A stretch of 64,000 nt of DNA from Flavobacterium anseongense. GTDB lineage: Bacteria; Bacteroidota; Bacteroidia; Flavobacteriales; Flavobacteriaceae. Shown here in pieces: positions 16,136 to 26,116 of the stretch. The position numbers and the translations under genes are program-made. The DNA lies in contig NZ_JAKIHN010000003.1 of NCBI RefSeq assembly GCF_021608185.1, positions 344,145-408,144 of the forward strand, in the 5' to 3' direction. Positions within the stretch are counted from its first letter, which is position 1, and each line of letters starts with the position of its first letter. The notes under the pieces are model-generated. The model saw nothing but the letters and a program-made list of their open reading frames with translations, was not told the origin of the DNA and did not search any database.

Positions 16136-18946
16136 TTATGGATTAATTGTTATAGAAGCAAACCATTGTTGCCCGATAGATCCTGCTCCGATTACCTGAA
16201 TATAGTCTTCTCCGAATAGGTTGTTAGCTCCAACTTTTAACACTGATTTCAATTTTGGAATAGCATAATTAATTTGAGCATCAAAAACCACATTTTCAGG
16301 AACCATACCATCGGCAAAAGATGCCTGCCATAAATATTCTGTATTCCATCTTACGTTTGTATTGAATCCAAAGTTTTTGAATAATTTTTGATTTCCTAAA
16401 GATGCTTTTACCCTGTGTTTAGGTGTATTAAAACTTGGGATGAAACTTGGGTCATCTGCCTGATCAAAAGTATATTCAGCGTAGTTATAATTAGCACTTA
16501 ACTCAAAATCTTTGTATACTTTTTTAGATAATCCAATTCCGAAACCTAATGAAGTAACTTCTGCTTTAGAGTTATTGTAAACCTGGTAAATTCTTCTGTC
16601 TCCGTTAGCAAGAGCTCCATAGGTTTGCTGTACAGCTAAATTTGAAGAATCAGTACCAACGGTTCCATAAAATGGAGTAACAACTCTTGATTGATTTAAG
16701 AAGTCATTATAAATGTTGTAATATCCGCTAATATCAACTGTTAGGTCGTTATTAACAACTGAACGATAACCAATATCGAATGCCTGAACTTTTTCCGGTT
16801 TTACCAAATCAATATCGGCAACCTGCAAGTCGGCTGTATTTCCTGTTGCGGCAAATGTTTGAAAAGAGGTTAAAGTATAAGAGTTATTGTACGCATCGTT
16901 ACCATCTAATGTTCTGGTAGCATTACCTCCATTGATTAGTTGTCCAGCTGTACTCACATCAAATGTTTCTACAAATCTTGATAAGTTGTCAGGTGCAGAT
17001 CCAATTAAAGCAAATGGCCCTAAATTCAAACCAATATACTGATCTTGTGTGGTTGGATTTCTAAATCCGGTTTGATATGATGCTCTGAAATTATGTTGTT
17101 TGTTCGCTCCGGCAGAATACACAAAAGAAAGTCTCGGAGAGAAAAAACCATCAAAGTTTTGTGATTTATCATATCGCACAGAACCTGTAAATTTCAAACG
17201 TCCATCTTTCATTAATTTCTTTTGTAATTGAGCATACGCACCATATTCGTCATATCTTAACGGACCATCATAATCTGTAAAAATAGTTCCTCCTGAATTC
17301 ATCTCGTATTGTCTGTAAGAACCTCCTAATTGAATTTCAGCTACTTTGATTATGTCTTTAAAATTGTAATTCACATCGGCATGATACAATTTAGATTGGT
17401 CTTTAAATTTAGATCCGGTAACTAAATCCGGGTCTGCTGTTACAGAAGCTAATGCACTTGCATACTCAGGTGAGCCTGGTAAAAATCTTCCTGTATCTGC
17501 AGTTGATCTTGCAATGGCATGTGCCTGTTGTGGAGTTGCGCCACCTAAAGTAGATTGGATATATGCTCCTGCATATTGTCCAAACCAAGTTTGGTTGTCT
17601 TTCCATGCATTGTTAAGATTCCAAGCGGCAAAACGCATATCATACGAATCTCCAGCATTTTCATCCGTCATATAACCTCTAACAAAATAATTTTTCCCTT
17701 TAAATTCAAGTTTTGTTTGGTTGATAAAGAAGTTTTTCAACGCATATCTGTTAGCTCCCTGATAAATAGTATTTCCTAGACCTAACTTATGTTGGAAAAT
17801 AATTTCATTATCATCATCCCATGGTTTGAAATGTAATGAGAAATCAGCTTTAACACTTTTAACTGTATTATCATTTAAATCTTTTTCCGCATATCCCGTT
17901 CTGGCTACATTATAGTTTGGCAATAAGTTAACTAATGATTGACTAGGTATTAATCCCAAATTAAATAAACTTTGTCCAACACTTTTAATATTAGTAGAAA
18001 CTTCATCACCATATACGTTTAATCCATCATAATTTGGATTTGGATCTGAACCTACATTATTAACCGTTAAATCTTTTCTGTCATCAGCAATCCATTCGGT
18101 AGCTTTTAGGAAAGTGAAGTTGGCTTTTGCAGCAAAATGTTTGGTAAAAGCATGCGCTGCTCTAATTCCAAAATCCCAATAATCATTGGTTCCTGCTACT
18201 TCCTGTGTGGTTTGACCGTATTTAAAATAGAAACTCAATCCTTGGTTTGTAAACGGGCTTTTGCTATTCATAAACATAATTCCGTTGAAAGCATTTGCAC
18301 CATATAATGCTGAAGATGCTCCGGGAAGAAGCTCTACATTGGCAACATCTAATTCAGAAACTCCTATCAAATTTCCTAGTACAAAGTTCAAGGCCGGTGA
18401 TGAATTATCCATACCGTCAACCAATTGCAAAAATCTTGTATTAGCAACTGTTGCAAATCCTCTCGTGTTGATTGATTTAAATCCAAGACTACTCGTGTTG
18501 AAATGAACTTCTTTTAGATTTTCAAGGCCATCATAGTAAGTCGCTGCTGTAGTTGCTTTGATGTCTTTCAAACTCATTCTTTCGATAGTCACCGGAGATT
18601 CTAAAACTCTTTCCGGAGTTCTTGATGCTGAGACAACGATTTCATCTAATTTATTTTCTTCATCGCTTAAAGCAACACTAACATTTTGATTATTTGATGT
18701 GACGCTAACCTTTTTGGCTCCGTAGCCTACACTCGAAATTTCGACGTCAAAAGGAGGTTTTTTAGTGGTAGTTAACTTAAAATTTCCATCACTGTCTGTT
18801 ACTGTTCCGGCACTTTCGCCAGCCACCTTAACATTAGCTCCGGGAACTGGTTGGTTCTTACTGTCTTTTACCGAACCCGATATTGAAGTTTGCGCATAGG
18901 TTATGCCGCAAAAAAACAATGAAACGATAAATAAATAGATCTTCAT
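16136..18946 (-). CDS. TonB-dependent outer-membrane receptor with carboxypeptidase-like regulatory domain
   Basis: With the start at 18946 the protein has 936 residues and a clean signal peptide (MKIYLFIVSLFFCGITYAQ); an extension to 18985 is possible but adds a hydrophilic leader before it. Residues 22-105 are the CarboxypepD_reg-like beta-sandwich (SISGSVKDSKNQPVPGANV). A plug domain follows with EIVVSASRTPERV as TonB-box-like entry and VELLPGASSALYGANAFNG, then a 22-strand-type barrel rich in aromatic and Asn/Asp residues, ending FASITINP. It takes up a ligand across the outer membrane with TonB/ExbBD energy. It heads a two-gene operon with an SGNH lipoprotein. There is no SusD partner, so it is not a standard polysaccharide locus. 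Confidence 0.94.
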   Translation of the reverse strand: MKIYLFIVSLFFCGITYAQTSISGSVKDSKNQPVPGANVKVAGESAGTVTDSDGNFKLTTTKKPPFDVEISSVGYGAKKVSVTSNNQNVSVALSDEENKLDEIVVSASRTPERVLESPVTIERMSLKDIKATTAATYYDGLENLKEVHFNTSSLGFKSINTRGFATVANTRFLQLVDGMDNSSPALNFVLGNLIGVSELDVANVELLPGASSALYGANAFNGIMFMNSKSPFTNQGLSFYFKYGQTTQEVAGTNDYWDFGIRAAHAFTKHFAAKANFTFLKATEWIADDRKDLTVNNVGSDPNPNYDGLNVYGDEVSTNIKSVGQSLFNLGLIPSQSLVNLLPNYNVARTGYAEKDLNDNTVKSVKADFSLHFKPWDDDNEIIFQHKLGLGNTIYQGANRYALKNFFINQTKLEFKGKNYFVRGYMTDENAGDSYDMRFAAWNLNNAWKDNQTWFGQYAGAYIQSTLGGATPQQAHAIARSTADTGRFLPGSPEYASALASVTADPDLVTGSKFKDQSKLYHADVNYNFKDIIKVAEIQLGGSYRQYEMNSGGTIFTDYDGPLRYDEYGAYAQLQKKLMKDGRLKFTGSVRYDKSQNFDGFFSPRLSFVYSAGANKQHNFRASYQTGFRNPTTQDQYIGLNLGPFALIGSAPDNLSRFVETFDVSTAGQLINGGNATRTLDGNDAYNNSYTLTSFQTFAATGNTADLQVADIDLVKPEKVQAFDIGYRSVVNNDLTVDISGYYNIYNDFLNQSRVVTPFYGTVGTDSSNLAVQQTYGALANGDRRIYQVYNNSKAEVTSLGFGIGLSKKVYKDFELSANYNYAEYTFDQADDPSFIPSFNTPKHRVKASLGNQKLFKNFGFNTNVRWNTEYLWQASFADGMVPENVVFDAQINYAIPKLKSVLKVGANNLFGEDYIQVIGAGSIGQQWFASITINP

Positions 18947-19173
18947 TTGGTTATAATTTTGTTGGTTTATAAAGCCAAAGTACAAATATTTTTTTTACAT
19001 TATTAAAAAACACTGTGTATTTTTATCAATAATTTATTTTTTAGTTTTCTTAGTGATAATATGGCATTTGGGCGTTTTTTAAGTTTTTATTAAGGATTTG
19101 GCATTATTACTAAAAAAAATACTATGCGCACATACAAAATGAAACTTTTAATAAATTAATCATAAAATTTTGA

Positions 19174-19203
19174 GCAAAAAAAAGCGAGACAATGTCTCGC
19201 TTT
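19174..19203 (-). terminator. Terminator of the glgA-like/DUF4270/glmS operon
   Basis: AAAGCGAGAC (19181-19190), loop AAT, GTCTCGCTTT (19194-19203). On the minus strand it is followed by T residues and lies 21 bases past the glmS stop. Confidence 0.9.
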
Positions 19204-19224
19204 CTAGTTGTTTTCTGTTGATAA

Positions 19225-21075
19225 CTATTCTACTGTAACTGATTTTGCCAAGTTTCTTGGTTGATCTACATTACATCCTCTCATTACTGCAATATGATAC
19301 GATAATAGTTGCAACGGAATTGTAGTGATTAGTGGTGATAGTGCATCCGAAGTTTCGGGTATTTCGATAACGTGATCGGCTAAACCTTTTACTTGCGTAT
19401 CGCCTTTTGTGACTACAGCAATTATTTTACCACTTCTTGATTTTATCTCTTGTATATTACTTACCACTTTGTCATAATGCCCTTGTTTAGGTGCAATAAC
19501 AATTACCGGCATTTGCTCATCAATTAAGGCAATAGGACCGTGTTTCATTTCGGCTGCAGGATACCCTTCGGCGTGAATGTATGATATCTCTTTGAGTTTC
19601 AAGGCACCTTCTAATGCAACCGGGAAATTGTAACCTCTGCCTAAATATAGGCAGTTACTGGCAGCTTTAAATTTAGTTGCTATTTCTTTTGCTTTTTCGT
19701 TAGTTGATGTTAATGCTTCAGCTACTTTTTCAGGGATAACTTCTAATTCCTGCAAATAACGATGGAAATCAGAATTTGAAAGTGTTCCTTTGGCTTTTGC
19801 CAAACGCAAAGCTATCATTGTCAACACTGTAATTTGTGTTGTAAAAGCTTTGGTTGATGCCACTCCGATTTCTGGTCCGGCATGAGTATAAGCGCCAGCA
19901 TTAGTTTCTCTGGAAATAGAAGAACCAACAACATTACAAACTCCAAATACAAAAGCACCTTTTTCTTTGGCTAACTTAATAGCCGCTAAAGTATCGGCGG
20001 TTTCTCCGGATTGTGATATAGCAATCACAACATCATTTTTATTGATTATTGGATTTCTATACCTGAACTCCGAAGCATATTCGACCTCAACCGGTATTCT
20101 TGCGAATTCTTCAATTACATATTCGGCAACTAATCCGGCGTGCCATGAAGTCCCGCAGGCTACTATTAGAATTCTGTCGGCATGAAGAAATTTTTCTAAA
20201 TTATCTTCTACACCAGCCATTTGAATAATGCCTTGATTTGCCAAAAGTCTTCCTCTGTAAGTATCCTTTATAACATTAGGTTGCTCGTAGATTTCTTTTA
20301 ACATGAAATGGTCATAACCTCCTTTTTCAATTTGCTCCAAATTCATTTGAAGTTCTTGAATGTATGGGTCAACCAACGAGTCATCTTTGATTTTTCTAAT
20401 CTTCAATGGCTTGTGCAATCTTACGATAGCCATTTCTTCATCCTCTAAATAAATGGCATTGGAAGTATATTCTATAAACGGAGAAGCATCAGAAGCAATA
20501 AAAAATTCATCTTCACCAACACCAATTGCAATCGGACTTCCCAATCTTGCCACGATAATTTCGTCTGGATTTTCTCTGTCAAAAACACAGATGGCATAAG
20601 CTCCGACAACTTGGTTTAAGGCAATTTGAACTGCTTTTCCGAGTTTAATTTTTTCTTTCTTTTTTACGTCTTCAATTAAGTTAACCAAAACCTCGGTATC
20701 AGTATCTGAAGTAAAAGTGTAGCCTCTTTTTAGTAATTCTTTTTTTAATGGCTCATAATTTTCGATGATTCCATTGTGAATGATTACTATGTTTCCTGAA
20801 TTGGATACGTGCGGATGGGAATTAATATCATTCGGAACACCGTGAGTTGCCCAGCGGGTGTGTCCCATTCCAATGGTTGCTTTAGAAGAAGCAATGGTCT
20901 TCGACTTTTCTTCGAGATCGGAAACCTTTCCTTTGGTTTTAGCAATTTTAAGGTCACTGCCATCACATAACATGACTCCGGCGCTGTCATAACCTCTATA
21001 TTCTAATCTTTTTAACCCTTTTATTACAATTGGGTAGGCTTCTCTAAATCCGATATAACCAACAATTCCACACAT
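19225..21075 (-). CDS. glmS: Glutamine--fructose-6-phosphate aminotransferase (isomerizing)
   Basis: This 616-residue enzyme makes glucosamine-6-phosphate, the entry step to UDP-GlcNAc for peptidoglycan and LPS. The N-terminal class II glutamine amidotransferase domain (1-215) has the Cys2 nucleophile in MCGIVGYIG and GHTRWATHG. Two SIS domains follow, with SQSGETADTLAAIKLAK in the first and a conserved STKAFTTQ, and the C-terminal DQPRNLAKSVTVE is the family end. It is third in an operon after the DUF4270 gene with an 11-base gap. No ribozyme-like leader is seen. Cytoplasmic. Confidence 0.98.
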   Translation of the reverse strand: MCGIVGYIGFREAYPIVIKGLKRLEYRGYDSAGVMLCDGSDLKIAKTKGKVSDLEEKSKTIASSKATIGMGHTRWATHGVPNDINSHPHVSNSGNIVIIHNGIIENYEPLKKELLKRGYTFTSDTDTEVLVNLIEDVKKKEKIKLGKAVQIALNQVVGAYAICVFDRENPDEIIVARLGSPIAIGVGEDEFFIASDASPFIEYTSNAIYLEDEEMAIVRLHKPLKIRKIKDDSLVDPYIQELQMNLEQIEKGGYDHFMLKEIYEQPNVIKDTYRGRLLANQGIIQMAGVEDNLEKFLHADRILIVACGTSWHAGLVAEYVIEEFARIPVEVEYASEFRYRNPIINKNDVVIAISQSGETADTLAAIKLAKEKGAFVFGVCNVVGSSISRETNAGAYTHAGPEIGVASTKAFTTQITVLTMIALRLAKAKGTLSNSDFHRYLQELEVIPEKVAEALTSTNEKAKEIATKFKAASNCLYLGRGYNFPVALEGALKLKEISYIHAEGYPAAEMKHGPIALIDEQMPVIVIAPKQGHYDKVVSNIQEIKSRSGKIIAVVTKGDTQVKGLADHVIEIPETSDALSPLITTIPLQLLSYHIAVMRGCNVDQPRNLAKSVTVE

Positions 21076-21086
21076 AACAACAACTA

Positions 21087-22904
21087 TTAATTAGGTTTTG
21101 TATAATAAATTTTTAGCTTCAATTTTTTATCATCCGGAACTACAGGGCTTGTTCCGTATAAAACAGTTCCCAACTGACTCAACACCGACATCGATGGTGC
21201 GCTATCAAAGTTGGCATTTGGAGTTCTTAATTTAGAAAGACCAATGCTATTAATATTTTCGGTAACTGATAATCCCAAACGAACATTAGTAGAGTCATTT
21301 TTGATTAAATTTCTAACATAGTTCGTTATTCTTATTCTATATCTTTTGCCTCTTTCTCCTCTTCCGTCATTTACATCTTCGGTACTAATAATTCCGTCAT
21401 GTATGAATTTACTAAATTTTGGAGTAACTCCATTGCTTGTATAATCATAAGAATAATCGACTAAGACATTTTTATTTGTTAGGTCATATAAGAAAATACG
21501 ATTCGGTTCAACGGGTTGGTCTCCTGTAATAGGAAAGTTCGACATGGCTGATTTATCTACATAAAAAATTAGATTGGCTTCATTAATTAACCAACCGTTA
21601 AATTTAATATCATCTATTTCATCTGAAACGCCATTTGGTCCTGTGAGGATATACTTTTGATTGGTCGAACTAATCGGAAGGTTCTCGTTATAATTATCAT
21701 TAAGCACATATCCTTTCAAATCGGTTGAACCAAATAAATCGATGACAGCCATTGCTCCTTGTCCACCTTTTAAATATATTCTTGATGCTTCCTGAGTACT
21801 ATTGGCAGCATTCAAATAATCAATATTTTCATTAGAATTTTCTAATAAACTAATCGTATTTCCGCTGAGGTTTAAAGCGAAAGTTTTACTTAACCTTTCT
21901 TTTCTGTATTCATTTACATCTGTTGTGGTTACATTATCAGGAGTAATTTTGTCTTCTTTGTAATATATCGTGATTTTGCCGGCTTTGAAATTAATCATAG
22001 CCATGTTACCTGGATTAGCGTTTTCAGTTTTAAAATAAATACCTCTGAAATAATTTTTAAATAGCGTATTGTTAGCCAATTGTCCCGATGGAGCGTTTAA
22101 AATTTTATCATAAAAAACATCGGTTCTCAAATGCAATCGCATTGACGGTGCGTATCTTGTATATTTTTTAGTAACACCATCTGTTTCATAGGTTGTTAAT
22201 TTGTGCTCTCTTTTATCGAAATAAAAGTTCTCGTTTTCACGACCATCGGCATTATGAGTACCTTCTGTTCCTGTAGGCGGATCAGTAAGCGGTGCATTAT
22301 TCAACAAAACCGGAATTTTATTGTTGTCAATCAAACTATTTTGATCGGTATAAAACAACTGTTGTTCTGTTAAAGATTGAGCTGGATCTAAATCTCTTAA
22401 AAAATAATTAGACTGGTAAACGCTCAACTTAAACTTCGAATTCGCCGTTGCCGGAGTTTGATCATAAGGTTTCGCACCATAAATGGAATCTAACACATAA
22501 TCATTTATGCCATTAGAATTAGCTTTTTCTAAAGTTTTGAAATAGGGAATATCCAAAATTACACTATCAATAACCGGAAGATCTTCATAAAGTGTTGTAT
22601 CGGTATTGTTAAAAACAGGATTAATAGATGATAGTTCTACCTGCGTTACAAAGTTGGCTTGTGTAGTTCCAAAAGCAGGATTCGAATAAAACCCAAGTGG
22701 ATTTATAGGTAAATTATTTGAGGCAATTGCACCCAGTTTCTGATTGTATGCTTTAACGGTCAAAGTACTATCAACTTCAAAACCGAAGTGGTTATCTCCT
22801 ACAATGTCTGTTCCTAATTCATTAAAATCTTTATCGCAGGATGCGAAAATTATAGTTATTAATCCAACAATTAAAATTGGGCGTAGAAATGATTTTTTGT
22901 ACAT
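21087..22904 (-). CDS. DUF4270 lipoprotein
   Basis: This 605-residue protein carries a lipoprotein signal (lipobox FASC, Cys23) and the opening [15 protein letters not shown] that marks DUF4270, a Bacteroidetes-specific family. The body is beta-rich and repeatedly uses Asn/Asp, with [25 protein letters not shown] near the C terminus. No enzymatic motif is visible, and it is predicted to be anchored in the outer membrane. It lies between the glgA-like gene (18-base gap) and glmS (11-base gap), an arrangement I believe is conserved in flavobacteria. That suggests a role in envelope or amino-sugar biology, but this is inference. Confidence 0.88.
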   Translation of the reverse strand: MYKKSFLRPILIVGLITIIFASCDKDFNELGTDIVGDNHFGFEVDSTLTVKAYNQKLGAIASNNLPINPLGFYSNPAFGTTQANFVTQVELSSINPVFNNTDTTLYEDLPVIDSVILDIPYFKTLEKANSNGINDYVLDSIYGAKPYDQTPATANSKFKLSVYQSNYFLRDLDPAQSLTEQQLFYTDQNSLIDNNKIPVLLNNAPLTDPPTGTEGTHNADGRENENFYFDKREHKLTTYETDGVTKKYTRYAPSMRLHLRTDVFYDKILNAPSGQLANNTLFKNYFRGIYFKTENANPGNMAMINFKAGKITIYYKEDKITPDNVTTTDVNEYRKERLSKTFALNLSGNTISLLENSNENIDYLNAANSTQEASRIYLKGGQGAMAVIDLFGSTDLKGYVLNDNYNENLPISSTNQKYILTGPNGVSDEIDDIKFNGWLINEANLIFYVDKSAMSNFPITGDQPVEPNRIFLYDLTNKNVLVDYSYDYTSNGVTPKFSKFIHDGIISTEDVNDGRGERGKRYRIRITNYVRNLIKNDSTNVRLGLSVTENINSIGLSKLRTPNANFDSAPSMSVLSQLGTVLYGTSPVVPDDKKLKLKIYYTKPN

Positions 22905-22922
22905 AAAAATTATCTGTTTTTT

Positions 22923-23729
22923 TTAAGGAAGCATTGTCTTATAAAAGTTTGTGTATGCTTCTGCAAATTTATCTTTTGAGGCGAAAGGTAAAAAAGGTTT
23001 CCCTGAAGATTCTATAAATTTTGTTAAACTTGCCGATACGTTTTCAGAGGCAATTACCACACCATCCGAATGCGTAACCGCCACTTTGATAAGGTTTTCA
23101 TAATTAGGTAATTCTAATTCCTGAATAGCATCTTGAGGTACGCCGTCAAACTTTATTTTGTTTATCATTTCGGTGTCTAAACTACCATCAAAAGACTGGC
23201 TGTAAACCGAAGTCACAATCTTTGTTTCAGAAAATAACGCTTCGTCTTTATAATAATGCTTCATGTAAATGGGCAACAAACTCGCCATCCAACCGTGAAC
23301 GTGAATAATATCCGGAACCCAATTTAATTTTTTAACCGTTTCTACAACACCTTTGGCAAAGAAAATGGCTCTTTCATCGTTATCAGGATACAGCACACCA
23401 TCTTCATCACTAAAAGTGGCTTTTCTCTTGAAATACTCATCATTATCTATAAAATAAACCTGAATTCTTTCTTTTGGTATGGATGCTACTTTGATTATCA
23501 AAGGCATGTCCAAATCGTTAACCACTAAATTCATTCCCGACAAACGAATTACCTCGTGTAATTGATGCCTTCTTTCATTAATATTGCCATATCTCGGCAT
23601 AAAAATTCTAATCTGTCCTCCTTGATCATTTATCATTTTGGGAACATCATAAGACAGTAAAGAAACCTCATTTTCAGCCAAATACGGCACCACTTCAGAT
23701 GATACATACAATATCCTCTTATCTTCCAT
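22923..23729 (-). CDS. Glycogen/starch synthase N-terminal-like protein, likely not a glycogen synthase
   Basis: This 268-residue protein resembles only the first Rossmann half of GT5 starch/glycogen synthase: ILYVSSEVVPYLAENEVSLL at the start, RIFMPRYGNI, and DIIHVHGWMASLLPIYMKH in the middle. The ADP-glucose-binding KxGGL motif expected near residue 15 is replaced by AENEVS, and the second GT-B domain is absent, so catalysis as a glycogen synthase is doubtful. No frameshift remnant of a second domain follows, since the next gene starts 18 bases on. First gene of the operon with DUF4270 and glmS, divergent from panC. Confidence 0.85.
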   Translation of the reverse strand: MEDKRILYVSSEVVPYLAENEVSLLSYDVPKMINDQGGQIRIFMPRYGNINERRHQLHEVIRLSGMNLVVNDLDMPLIIKVASIPKERIQVYFIDNDEYFKRKATFSDEDGVLYPDNDERAIFFAKGVVETVKKLNWVPDIIHVHGWMASLLPIYMKHYYKDEALFSETKIVTSVYSQSFDGSLDTEMINKIKFDGVPQDAIQELELPNYENLIKVAVTHSDGVVIASENVSASLTKFIESSGKPFLPFASKDKFAEAYTNFYKTMLP

Positions 23730-23767
23730 AATCTAATCTACTTTATTTATTGGCAATAAAAAACAGG

Positions 23768-23775
23768 CAAAAGTA
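23768..23775 (-). promoter_or_regulatory. -7 box upstream of glgA-like operon
   Basis: The minus strand reads TACTTTTG, matching TAnnTTTG, 39 bases upstream of the ATG at 23729. No clear -33 element was found. Confidence 0.4.
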
Positions 23776-23806
23776 CAAAATTTTATGCAGTTATTTATGA
23801 AAATGG

Positions 23807-23814
23807 TAAGTTTG
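23807..23814 (+). promoter_or_regulatory. -7 box of panC promoter
   Basis: TAAGTTTG matches TAnnTTTG and lies 22 bases before the ATG at 23836. Because it falls inside the possible upstream extension of panC, it supports the shorter start. Confidence 0.5.
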
Positions 23815-23835
23815 CAACTCATTTACCGAAAGCCA

Positions 23836-24684
23836 ATGCTCCTTTTTAACACTCAAAACGAATTAATATCACATCTTAATTCTGTTTCAAACAAAGAAAC
23901 TTCAATTGGCTTTGTCCCTACAATGGGCGCGCTTCACGAAGGACATCTTTCATTATTGTCCGAAGCTCTTCAACATAACTCACTGGTTGTTGTAAGTATT
24001 TTTGTCAATCCAACACAGTTTAACAATGCCGAAGATTTGGAAAAATACCCAAAAACATTGAACAAAGACATCGAAAAAATAAAATCGGTTTCCGATGATG
24101 TTATCATATTTGCCCCAAGCGTCGATGATATTTATAAAGGAAAAACGGTTTCACAACATTTTGACTTTGACGGATTAGAAAATCAGATGGAAGGTAAGTT
24201 TCGTCCCGGACATTTTGACGGTGTTGGAACTGTCGTAAAACGCCTTTTCGAAATCGTAAAACCGACCAGTGCTTACTTTGGCGAAAAAGATTTTCAGCAA
24301 TTGCAGATTGTAAAAAAAATGGTTGAAAAAGCCAAGCTGAACGTCCATGTTATTGGTTGCCCAATTCATAGAGAGTCCAATGGATTAGCCATGAGTTCGC
24401 GCAACGAAAGATTATCAGATACTGAACGTAAAGAAGCAGCCATCATTTATAAAACTATTTCGCAAGCCAAAAATTTATTCAAAACAAAATCGGCTTCAGC
24501 AGTAACCGAATATGTCATAAAAACATTCGGGAAGCAAAGTCGTTTCGAATTAGAATATTTTCAAATTGCCGACGAAGCAACCTTACTGCCTTGTATCCGA
24601 AAAAGTAAATCCAAAAAATATCGTGCTTTCATCGCAGTTTTTGTTAACAAAATCAGATTGATTGATACGATTTCATTAAATTAA
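23836..24684 (+). CDS. panC: Pantothenate synthetase (pantoate--beta-alanine ligase)
   Basis: From the ATG at 23836 the protein has 282 residues, matching E. coli PanC (283). An in-frame ATG at 23785 would add 17 residues with no family counterpart and would place a promoter box inside the gene. Motifs are [14 protein letters not shown] (27-40, HIGH-like ATP site), [17 protein letters not shown] and [12 protein letters not shown]. It joins pantoate and beta-alanine with ATP to give pantothenate, the CoA precursor. It is followed 14 bases later by panD, which supplies beta-alanine. Confidence 0.96.
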   Translation: MLLFNTQNELISHLNSVSNKETSIGFVPTMGALHEGHLSLLSEALQHNSLVVVSIFVNPTQFNNAEDLEKYPKTLNKDIEKIKSVSDDVIIFAPSVDDIYKGKTVSQHFDFDGLENQMEGKFRPGHFDGVGTVVKRLFEIVKPTSAYFGEKDFQQLQIVKKMVEKAKLNVHVIGCPIHRESNGLAMSSRNERLSDTERKEAAIIYKTISQAKNLFKTKSASAVTEYVIKTFGKQSRFELEYFQIADEATLLPCIRKSKSKKYRAFIAVFVNKIRLIDTISLN

Positions 24685-24698
24685 TTTATTTTTGCGCC

Positions 24699-25049
24699 AT
24701 GCAAATTGAAGTAGTAAAATCTAAAATTCACAGGGTAAAAGTGACTGGTGCCGATTTAAATTATATTGGCAGCATCACCATTGACGAAACCTTAATGGAT
24801 GCCGCAAATTTGATTGAAGGCGAAAAAGTTTCCATTGTAAATGTCAACAACGGAGAGCGTTTTGATACTTATGTCATCAAAGGCACAAAAAATTCGGGCG
24901 ATATTACACTTAACGGACCGGCTGCAAGAAAAGTTCACAAAGGCGACATCATCATCATTATGTCATATGCTTTAATGGATTTTGAAGAAGCAAAAGAATT
25001 TAAACCTTGGTTGGTCTTTCCAAACGAAACTAATAATTCCCTGACCTAA
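24699..25049 (+). CDS. panD: Aspartate 1-decarboxylase
   Basis: This 116-residue pyruvoyl enzyme converts aspartate to beta-alanine for PanC. The self-cleavage site Gly24-Ser25 in NYIGSITID is intact, Lys9 is conserved, and the C-terminal [20 protein letters not shown] matches the family. The length is normal (E. coli 126). It directly follows panC and precedes the flippase-like gene by 6 bases. A TATTTTTG box ends only 4 bases upstream of its ATG, so an internal leaderless start is conceivable. Confidence 0.97.
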   Translation: MQIEVVKSKIHRVKVTGADLNYIGSITIDETLMDAANLIEGEKVSIVNVNNGERFDTYVIKGTKNSGDITLNGPAARKVHKGDIIIIMSYALMDFEEAKEFKPWLVFPNETNNSLT

Positions 25050-25055
25050 AATCTC

Positions 25056-26021
25056 TTGAAAAATCAAATCGGTAAATGGTTGACAATTCTCATTCCTCTT
25101 TTAATAGGAATCGGAATTATATACTATCAATATACCACTCTGACTTCCGATGAAATTCAGAAAATAAAAATCAGTTTTGAAAAAGCGAATTACTACTATA
25201 TTTTATTATCGTTAGTAATCGCCTGTGTGGGTTATTGGTCAAGAGCTTACCGCTGGAAATTTGCCTTAAATCATTTGGGGTATCATACGAAATTCTCTAA
25301 CAATTTCTTTACCGTTTGTGTTTCTTATTTGGTTAATTTGACAGTTCCGAGGTCTGGAGAAATTTCTCGGGCTGCCTTATTAAAAAAATACGAAGAAGTC
25401 CCTTTTGACAAGGCATTCGGAACCATAGTAGCCGAAAGAATAGTCGATTTGCTAATCTTTTTTCTTTTTGTTTTTATTGGATTTGTTTCTCAGTTTGATG
25501 AAATTTATGCTTTCCTTAAAAGTGAAAATGTATCATTTCAATCACTGATTATAACGGCAGTTGTTGGACTAATCTTATTTGTTGTTTTTATTTTGATTTG
25601 GATATACGCCGAATGGAAAATAATCTTAAAACTAAAGAAAAAATTATCCGGATTGGTCGAAGGCATTACTACAGTCTATAAAATGAAAGACAAATGGAAA
25701 TACCTTTTTCATTCATTTTTTATATGGTTCTCCTATTTAATGATGTTTTATGTCGCCATCTTTGCACTACCGGAAACCTCAGAAATCAGTTTCGATATCG
25801 TAATCATGGGCTTCATTTTTGGCAGTCTGGCTGTAGGTTTTTCAAACGGCGGATTAGGCGCTTATCCTTTTTCTATTGCATTAATTTTTTCCCTTTACGG
25901 AATTACAAAAGATGTCGGTACCGCTTTTGGTTGGTTGGTTTGGACCTCACAAACTGTTTTGGCAATTCTTCTCGGATTGATTTCCTATGTTTTGCTCCCT
26001 GTTTTAAATAGAAATAAATAA
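25056..26021 (+). CDS. Flippase-like membrane protein (LPG synthase TM-type, UPF0104)
   Basis: This 321-residue integral membrane protein has about eight hydrophobic segments. The family pattern of the lysylphosphatidylglycerol synthase transmembrane region shows as SRAYRWKFAL (residues 63-72), NLTVPRSGEISRAALLKKYE (conserved PR.GE..R), FGTIVAERIVDL and SNGGLGAYPFS near the end. Members are thought to move or modify lipids, and the substrate here is not predictable. Translation appears to start at TTG (25056), 6 bases after the panD stop, with no in-frame ATG nearby. Part of the panC-panD transcript. Confidence 0.85.
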   Translation: MKNQIGKWLTILIPLLIGIGIIYYQYTTLTSDEIQKIKISFEKANYYYILLSLVIACVGYWSRAYRWKFALNHLGYHTKFSNNFFTVCVSYLVNLTVPRSGEISRAALLKKYEEVPFDKAFGTIVAERIVDLLIFFLFVFIGFVSQFDEIYAFLKSENVSFQSLIITAVVGLILFVVFILIWIYAEWKIILKLKKKLSGLVEGITTVYKMKDKWKYLFHSFFIWFSYLMMFYVAIFALPETSEISFDIVIMGFIFGSLAVGFSNGGLGAYPFSIALIFSLYGITKDVGTAFGWLVWTSQTVLAILLGLISYVLLPVLNRNK

Positions 26022-26116
26022 TTTTGTTATATTGCTAATCAATTTAACAAACTGCTATTAACTCGAGGCGTTGCCGAATTGCATGGAGCGCAGCGTAATA
26101 AAAACATCCTACTATC
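26022..26116 (+). other. Spacer with GC-rich segment
   Basis: A 95-base gap in a same-strand gene series. Bases 26063-26094 are clearly richer in G+C than the surrounding AT-rich DNA and contain CGAGGCGTTGCCG and GGAGCGCAGCG. No ORF and no clear terminator. Confidence 0.4.

Noticed and set aside
23785..23835. Upstream extension of panC from an in-frame ATG
   Set aside because: It adds 17 residues absent from the family and would contain a TAAGTTTG promoter box. The ATG at 23836 gives the family length.
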